A stretch of 64,000 nt of DNA from NCBI GenBank assembly GCA_035048485.1, contig CM068585.1, positions 14,365,501-14,429,500 on the forward strand. Direction: 5' to 3'. The DNA comes from Pteria penguin. Its lineage: Eukaryota > Mollusca > Bivalvia > Pterioida > Pteriidae. Shown here piece after piece: positions 57,980 to 64,000 of this stretch. Every line of letters starts with the position of its first letter. Position 1 is the stretch's first letter. The position numbers were made by a program, and so were the translations under genes. Below the pieces are notes generated by a model. It made no database searches and was not told the origin of the DNA. It was given only the letters and a program-made list of their open reading frames with translations.

Positions 57980-58385
57980 ACTTCCGAGTACATAGGTGGT
58001 GGCGGCACCTGTTTGGTGCATTGTTTCATAAACACTGAAACACTGAAGGGTAATTTACATGCCAACGTACACCGTGGCACGGAGCCTCGGTTTATATCGT
58101 GACATGGGACCTCGGTTTAAACAGTGACATGGTGCCTCGGTTTAAACCGTGACATAGAGCCTCGGTTTATTCAATGGCATGGAGCTTCGGTTTATGCCGT
58201 GATCTGGGGCCTCGGTTTATATCGTGAAATGGCGTTTCGGTTTATACTGTCTCGTGCGGAGGACAGATAAGGAGGAAGATGATAAATCACCTTATTAATA
58301 TCCAAACCGACAGCCGGAATCGTACCCGCGTCCTCAGGTTTTAAAGTCTAATTTGTTACCACTGTTCCAAGCTCGGAGTGCATTA
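57980..58385 (-). mobile_element. SINE with an internal minisatellite expansion
   Basis: On the minus strand a tRNA-like head (box A-like GGAACAGTGGTAAC, box B-like GGGTACGATTCC at about 58318-58330) precedes a body with GTCCTCCGCACGAGAC. Inside, seven copies of a unit of about 29 bp (GTGACATGGAGCCTCGGTTT) occupy about 58065-58250. Related sequence is at 49.3 kb. Confidence 0.5.
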
Positions 58386-59890
58386 CGTGTGCATATGAAA
58401 GGTTTACACGGAAATATATATGCTTGCTCTAGATATAAATATTTGCTCATATACAGAAAATAATACACGTACATCTCTTGCGGAGACAAAGAGTATATTT
58501 AAGCGACACATAATGAGCCATTATGAGACTCTTTCGCCGGTTTCTTTTTGTTGTCAAATGACTTTCAAATTATTGACTTTCATATGAAGTGTAATACGAA
58601 ATTTGATAAACATTACATTTGAAGTCGTGTTTCTTTCATACAGTTATTGTAAACATTAGTAACCTTTGCATCTCCGACCATTTATTTCATCCGCCTGGGT
58701 CAGTGTTCATGCACGTATGTTTACCATTATGGTATTCAGAACACGTTTGGAAGTCAACGTGCACGCAATGTTGACACTGTATCACCTTCATTAGCTTGGT
58801 CTAGCTATCGATGTACCGGTCCCCGGACGGGGTAGTATACGGTAACAGATTAACTACCGTACATCGGGACATGTAAACTGTTACCGCTTGAGAGACCTTA
58901 AAGAAGGAGCGGGTAGGATCAAATAAATACTACGATCATTTCCTATATCATAATGTACGTTTCCTGTCGATTGTAATCTAAAAACGTGTTTATGTTCAGT
59001 AATGATACGTTGTAACATTTGAAAACTAAATTTAAACAATCGGATATAAAATAGCTTGTAGAGGGATATAAGAGAAATGTAATAATGGCTACACACATTT
59101 CACATTAGCAATTCTAAGTTTATATGCTGATGGTCACTGTAAATCCATCCCATGGCGGTAATTCTCTTTTTAACTTAGCTTTGGAATCAATTTAAATTGA
59201 TCTAGTACTAAACTGCACTGTAGTTTTATAGATGTTCTCTTCGCTATTGTAGAGGTTAACTGGCTTAAATAACTCAATTTGCCTGGTATTTGTTCTATTC
59301 ATTAAGTAACTAGACGCTGTAAACTCTATACCCTTCACAAAAAAAAGGTTCGAAACGATTTCCCCCATGTACTTATTTTCTTCATATGTTATTCCCAGTT
59401 TTTCTTCCACGTTAATTGTTTTAGTATATAGTTTTATAATAATGAAACGCAAATCATTAAATTAGTGTTGATATATGTGTCAAGTTTTTTTAATTGACTC
59501 GGGGTGGTAAATACAAAAACTAATATATGGCAATCATCATTTTAACACCCACGTCAATTCAGTTCGTACATATAAAAGAAATCTAAATCAGAATATTTAT
59601 TGTAAATGGTCATAAATAAAACAATATGGGCACACTTTCTATGGACACTTCTCTCTCTCTCTCTCTCTGGTTTATTCATTAATTCTTAAAATTTAGTTTC
59701 GGATAGCTGGTCAATGTTTTTAATCAACACTATGATGGAGTTTTCCTCTACGAACAAAATTTAAAGGTAACAAAATTTCTCATTCTGATATGCACTTACG
59801 ACTTACAATAGTAGCACAAACAATAAAAGCCCGTGATAGGCACAGTTGTTCCGTATTTCAGATTCGGCCAAATGTAGGCTACAATGCATA
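58386..59890. other. No recognisable gene
   Basis: AT-rich; (CT)n microsatellite at 59649-59668. The minus open frames 58881-59096 and 59192-59452 have no known motif. Confidence 0.35.
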
Positions 59891-59895
59891 ATCTA

Positions 59896-60365
59896 CTGTT
59901 CGCGCCTCTCACTCTGGAAACTGGAAAATCTGGATTTTCAGTTATTCATCTTCAGAAAAATTTTAAAAAGGCAAAACCATTCGATAGATCTTGTTTAGTC
60001 GTAACTTTTGGTGTATGCTATATGTTTGTATGAAGAAGCGTTCATATTTTATAGAAAAAAATAAATTTTAGATAGGGCGATTTCCATGTTAAATTTTGAC
60101 GTGACGTCGCCAAGTTTCCAATAGACTCAATGTTAAACATCGGCGACGTCACGTCAAAATTAACATAGAAAACGCCCTATTTAAAAAGATTTTTCCTTAT
60201 AAAATACGAATGCTTCTTCATAGATACATATAACATACACCAAAAGTTACGACTAAACAAGATCTGTCGGATGATATTAATTTTGTAAAACTATTTTAAA
60301 GATAAATAAGTGAAAATCCAGATTTTTCGGTTTACAAAGTGAGTGGCGCGGACAGAAACTGAAAA
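59896..60365. mobile_element. Large foldback MITE (about 470 bp)
   Basis: Arms of about 215-225 bp (59896-60112 and 60140-60365) are inverted copies. Paired phrases are CTGTTCGCGCCTCTCACT with AGTGAGTGGCGCGGACAG, and TCGTAACTTTTGGTGTATG with its complement. At the centre, TTTTGACGTGACGTCGCC pairs with GGCGACGTCACGTCAAAA. The loop is about 28 bp. Non-coding. Confidence 0.8.
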
Positions 60366-60394
60366 TTCATTAATCATTTAAATGAGTGACGAAA

Positions 60395-60465
60395 CCCGAC
60401 GTAGCACGGTGGGTGGAGTGCTTGATTCCAAACTAAGATATTATTGGTTCGAGTACCGCTGATAA
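60395..60465 (+). ncRNA. tRNA-like sequence or SINE head
   Basis: Box A TAGCACGGTGGG (11 of 12) at 60402 and box B GGTTCGAGTAC (10 of 11) at 60446, with the 44-nt spacing of a real tRNA. The D stem GCAC/GTGC pairs. The anticodon and T stems do not pair well, so it is a pseudogene or SINE promoter. It begins 30 bp after the foldback MITE. Confidence 0.4.
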
Positions 60466-60657
60466 CCTATCGATATCTCGTTTTTCGAATGAAATATTAA
60501 TAACTGCCCCATATGGTAATACTTCTAATAAAACTGAAAATAACATCAAATTTTAATCAAAATTTGACAAATCTAAGTCCCGTCACTTTTAGGATGAAAA
60601 TGTAAAGCGATAATGCCCAATCACTACATGTTGAAAAAATGCGAAAATCGAACCCAA

Positions 60658-60673
60658 CCCCCCCCCCCCCCCC
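60658..60673. repeat. Poly-C tract
   Basis: Sixteen uninterrupted C residues. Confidence 0.95.
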
Positions 60674-61647
60674 AACTTTGCACATTAAATACCAAGGATG
60701 TATTGTAAACTATACTTCCCTGTAAATACTTAAGGAAATATTACGAGCCATATATTTGTCCGGTCCGTTTCGGAGAGTTAGAGATAAGTAATTTAAATGA
60801 AGTTGAAATGAAGTATAACGACATTATTTCCCGTCACTTTTGTGTCAAAAATTGGACATTTTTAGAAGCATAGGCGCCATATTGTAATTCGCGCAGTACC
60901 AACTTAGGCAATGGCGTCAAGTCACGTGATGCGCATAAGATTTGCATACTTGAATAAATTGAGCACCATTCTGCCATATGCTGAGTCACGGTACATGTTA
61001 CCGTACAAACAACCATCCATTGCTTCAGGGTTGTCCAGATTTCTGTGTATTATATAGGGACATTTTGATGCAAGTGAATTAATCTCGACAAGGATTTCTA
61101 ATATATAAGATCTTCTCTAGACGTCTATAAATTCTAATTATTAGATTTTATTAATTATCTGTCAGACACCATCTTGTCTGAATGATACTTGGAAAACATA
61201 TGTACTGTTATACTTCTTAAGGAAGTGTTGAATACAATAATGAAAACGACCATGCACATTACGAAATCATACCTGCAGGTTATAGCACGGGAATTTGATT
61301 GACCTGGACTCTGGCATTTAGTTCTATCGTCAAAACACATGTATGTTATGTGACTTTATTGCGGGGAAGTTATAAAACTGTCATCAAGTTGTCCTATATG
61401 GACAATGATCAAATCTGGACATCCTTTATTGAATTCATGTCTGCAATGATATCTATAGTATCAGTAGAATCAGATTTGGAAATGACATTTTCATATTTTA
61501 AACACATGTTAATTCTTATCAGACATACGTAGAAGATAAAACATGTATTTTGTAAATCTGTTTATATACAACATCAAGGATACACATATGTCACAGATTA
61601 TTACATCATCCAGTCCACGTGTGTACACAAACATCTACACATACACC

Positions 61648-61649
<2 letters not shown>

Positions 61650-61690
<41 letters not shown>
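61650..61690. repeat. (AC)n microsatellite
   Basis: About 20 perfect AC units. Confidence 0.95.
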
Positions 61691-61693
<3 letters not shown>

Positions 61694-61747
61694 TACTGTA
61701 TATGTTTTAGAATTTGTTTTTGGAATCCGGTCTTGCCTTTTCTCTTC

Positions 61748-61750
<3 letters not shown>

Positions 61751-61839
<89 letters not shown>
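61751..61839. repeat. (AT)n microsatellite
   Basis: About 44 perfect AT units. It keeps frames open on both strands as alternating I/Y residues, which accounts for the open frames here. Confidence 0.97.
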
Positions 61840-61845
<6 letters not shown>

Positions 61846-64000
61846 AACCTATACCAACATATAAATGTTTACTATAAGATCCATAGTTTTCATGCACGCA
61901 TTAATATAATTCGACAATTTGTAAGAAGAATTTTGAAATAAAGCTGTGATATAAAAATATAGCAAACGTCTTCAAAGAGGACCCTGTGTACATACCGTAC
62001 ACTCTAGGTGCGCTTTTTATAACTGCTGAATCCGTCCACTCAATGTAAATTTTTCAGCAGAAATGCAGAAAGAACTCAAGTTGGGTGTTCTACGCTTATT
62101 TGATTAAAACAGCAGAAAACGCAAATAGTGTTCATCTGTTAGTGATGGAAATGTCTGTATTTAATTTTATATCAAATTGGAACTTAATTAACATAAATCC
62201 CCACTCTATTTCCTCGCATGCGATGACATCTGCTTTAATCCTGTGATTCAGCATAAAGTTTACATGGAGAGCGACTGAAGTCTTTTATTTTCCTCACGAC
62301 TTGCACATTGTATGGTGTGTGTTCTGATGGCTTTCTGCTCGACAAGACTTACTCCCATAAATACTCTCCCTTCATCATTGTCAAACCACTGCAGAAAGGG
62401 TTCTATCAAAATGACATGGACCGTGTTATCTTCTCTGGTAATCTCTCCATACAGTCCACGAATAGAGAAAATCCCATGAAATTTGTATGTTTTATTAAAA
62501 TTACACATATCTTTTATGTAGCGTAAAGGAAAACACCTTTCTGGTTTGATGCATGAAATATCAAATAATGCCTGTAATGATTAATTCAAATATGTCTCAA
62601 CTGACTGATTATCCTTTTACATATGACCATATATTTTTAGAAGTGTCTTTTTATCGCAGTTTATGTGTGCGACGTTTCTTTTATTCGCTTTATCAGGACT
62701 GAATCACACATTTGACAGCGGAGAACTCTCAAAGCAGTTATAATCCATGGAACTTACGTGTGAAATATGATAGAGCGCCACCATAATAAAGAATTGACTA
62801 GATGTAGGGTGTGAGATATAAAACCGAGAACACACCTCCACCCTCAAAAATAAATTAATTAATTAATAGATAAAATAAAATAAGAAAATAATAATAATAA
62901 TAATAAACCCCCAAAGCGGTCGGGTAACAGGATGAAATATCACTTAACGCAAATATGTAAAAAAAAAAAACAGAATGAAGGGGTACATTATATGTAGAAT
63001 ATGACCAAACCCAACCATTAATATCATTACGATAAACAATTTCGCTCCATGTATTAAAAGGACATGTACATTATGTAAAACGAAAGAAAGAAAGAAAGAA
63101 GAAATCATTGCACACATTACACATTGACTGCACTACATCTACACATGGTCCTCTTTGAAGACGTTTGCTATGATATATAAATCATGGTTTCGTTTTATAT
63201 CTCAGTTTTAATTCGTAATTCAATTTTTTGTTACATATTTTCGAACTCTGATACATGCATGAAACTGATTATTGATGTAATAGTAAACACTCATATTTTT
63301 TTTTTTATTTTTGTTGTTGTTGCTGCTGTTGCTGTTGTCGTTATTGTTGTAAGTAATGGCTGATTAATATGGACGTTCTTGCTTTTCTTCTTTGTCGGTG
63401 AAGGTATAGTACAATTGCACATGCGACCATTACTCTCACCTGTATCAGGTGTTACATGGAGAAATTAATTATCTCTTGTTGTGTTGTCGGTGTGATAAAT
63501 GAGAGGTCGAGTACTATCCATCAAACTCTACTTAATTCTACGCCACTTAACACTGCATTGTATAAAATAAAAGAATACTTATCAATTTAAATGACGAAGT
63601 TCGGCAGGTAAGATGTCTTACATGTGTCTGTAGAGAACGAAAATCTTGATCATGTTTATTCCATCTTGGGATAGATACATTCTACATGACCGCTAACGGT
63701 GTTGCTGCAACTAGTCCCATGACCTCCATAAATGTCACATATACCTGCAGAGTAATTGATATATATTGAGTATAATCAGCCTCCTACGGCAGACAAGTTG
63801 ATAAAGCGACAATATTATAGAATTTATAAAATATGACTCACAGATAAACAGCCTTCAAATTATAAACAATTAAAACATACACACATAAAACAAAAACATA
63901 CCCTCATAGAGTAAACGAAAACCTACACAGACAGATTGACTGATTTTTGTTTTATGTCACTTCGCATTTATTTCACATGTAGGGTAGTGGCATCTGCTTG
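61840..64000. other. Right end, no recognised gene
   Basis: Holds (AAT)n at 62887-62907, (AAAG)n at 63081-63100 and a TTG/CTG run at 63311-63350. The segment 62260-62526 is open on both strands; the minus reading (IRGLYGEITREDNTVHVILI...) looks protein-like but I cannot assign it. Confidence 0.35.

Noticed and set aside
61601..61941. Open frames rich in Thr-His and Ile-Tyr repeats
   Set aside because: Direct translation of (AC)n and (AT)n microsatellites.
62260..62526. Segment open on both strands (82 and 72 codons)
   Set aside because: Protein-like in feel but no motif, start context or neighbour supports a gene; left as a search target.

Overview
The window is eukaryotic, AT-rich, intron-containing animal DNA. 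The dispersed repeats point to a mollusc, most likely a bivalve: CTGTCCGT-rich tails, 'TGACCTTGACC' repeat bodies and the 'AGCTCACCTGAG...GGGCCTCTTGTTT' element. I cannot name the species. No prokaryotic operon, phage or CRISPR structure is present, and most open reading frames are chance or repeat-derived.

Two real protein-coding genes can be assembled from exon homology, GT-AG splice sites and matching codon phase. CLN5 (minus strand, 13755 down to 3315, five coding exons, 338 aa) is the lysosomal protein of Batten disease, and the residues matching its catalytic His, Glu and Cys are intact. COMMD6 (plus strand, 15322 to 21243, three coding exons, 79 aa) is a small Commander-complex subunit. 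They are divergently transcribed, with 1.57 kb between start codons. The CLN5 side of that gap holds a CLEAR-like E-box and a perfect IRF-element consensus. The human orthologues both lie in 13q22.

Layout: 0-1.5 kb, a decayed Penelope-like retroelement that appears to have its GIY-YIG region before the reverse transcriptase; about 2.1 kb, a SINE; 3.3-13.8 kb, CLN5, whose introns hold several MITEs, a diverged tandem repeat and a 2.57 kb Mutator-like foldback element with a 9-bp target duplication; 13.8-15.3 kb, the shared intergenic region; 15.3-21.2 kb, COMMD6, with an LTR remnant, a foldback MITE and a 42/40-bp minisatellite in its introns; 22.7-27.1 kb, three further DNA-element-like structures, one a strikingly palindromic AT-rich block; 30.4-36.9 kb, three unrelated minisatellites (30-bp, 36-bp and about 64-bp units), the last with a nearly identical 511-bp higher-order repeat; 37-64 kb, no recognisable gene, only repeats, including a hairpin whose loop is a tRNA-like sequence (43.2-43.4 kb), a retroelement fragment (46 kb), SINE-like copies (49.3 and 58 kb), a large foldback MITE beside a tRNA-like sequence (59.9-60.5 kb) and long microsatellites (61.7 kb).

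CLN5 and COMMD6 both act in endolysosomal biology: CLN5 in lysosomal phospholipid metabolism, COMMD6 in endosomal recycling. Their adjacency is therefore worth testing as a conserved pair, but shared regulation is an inference.
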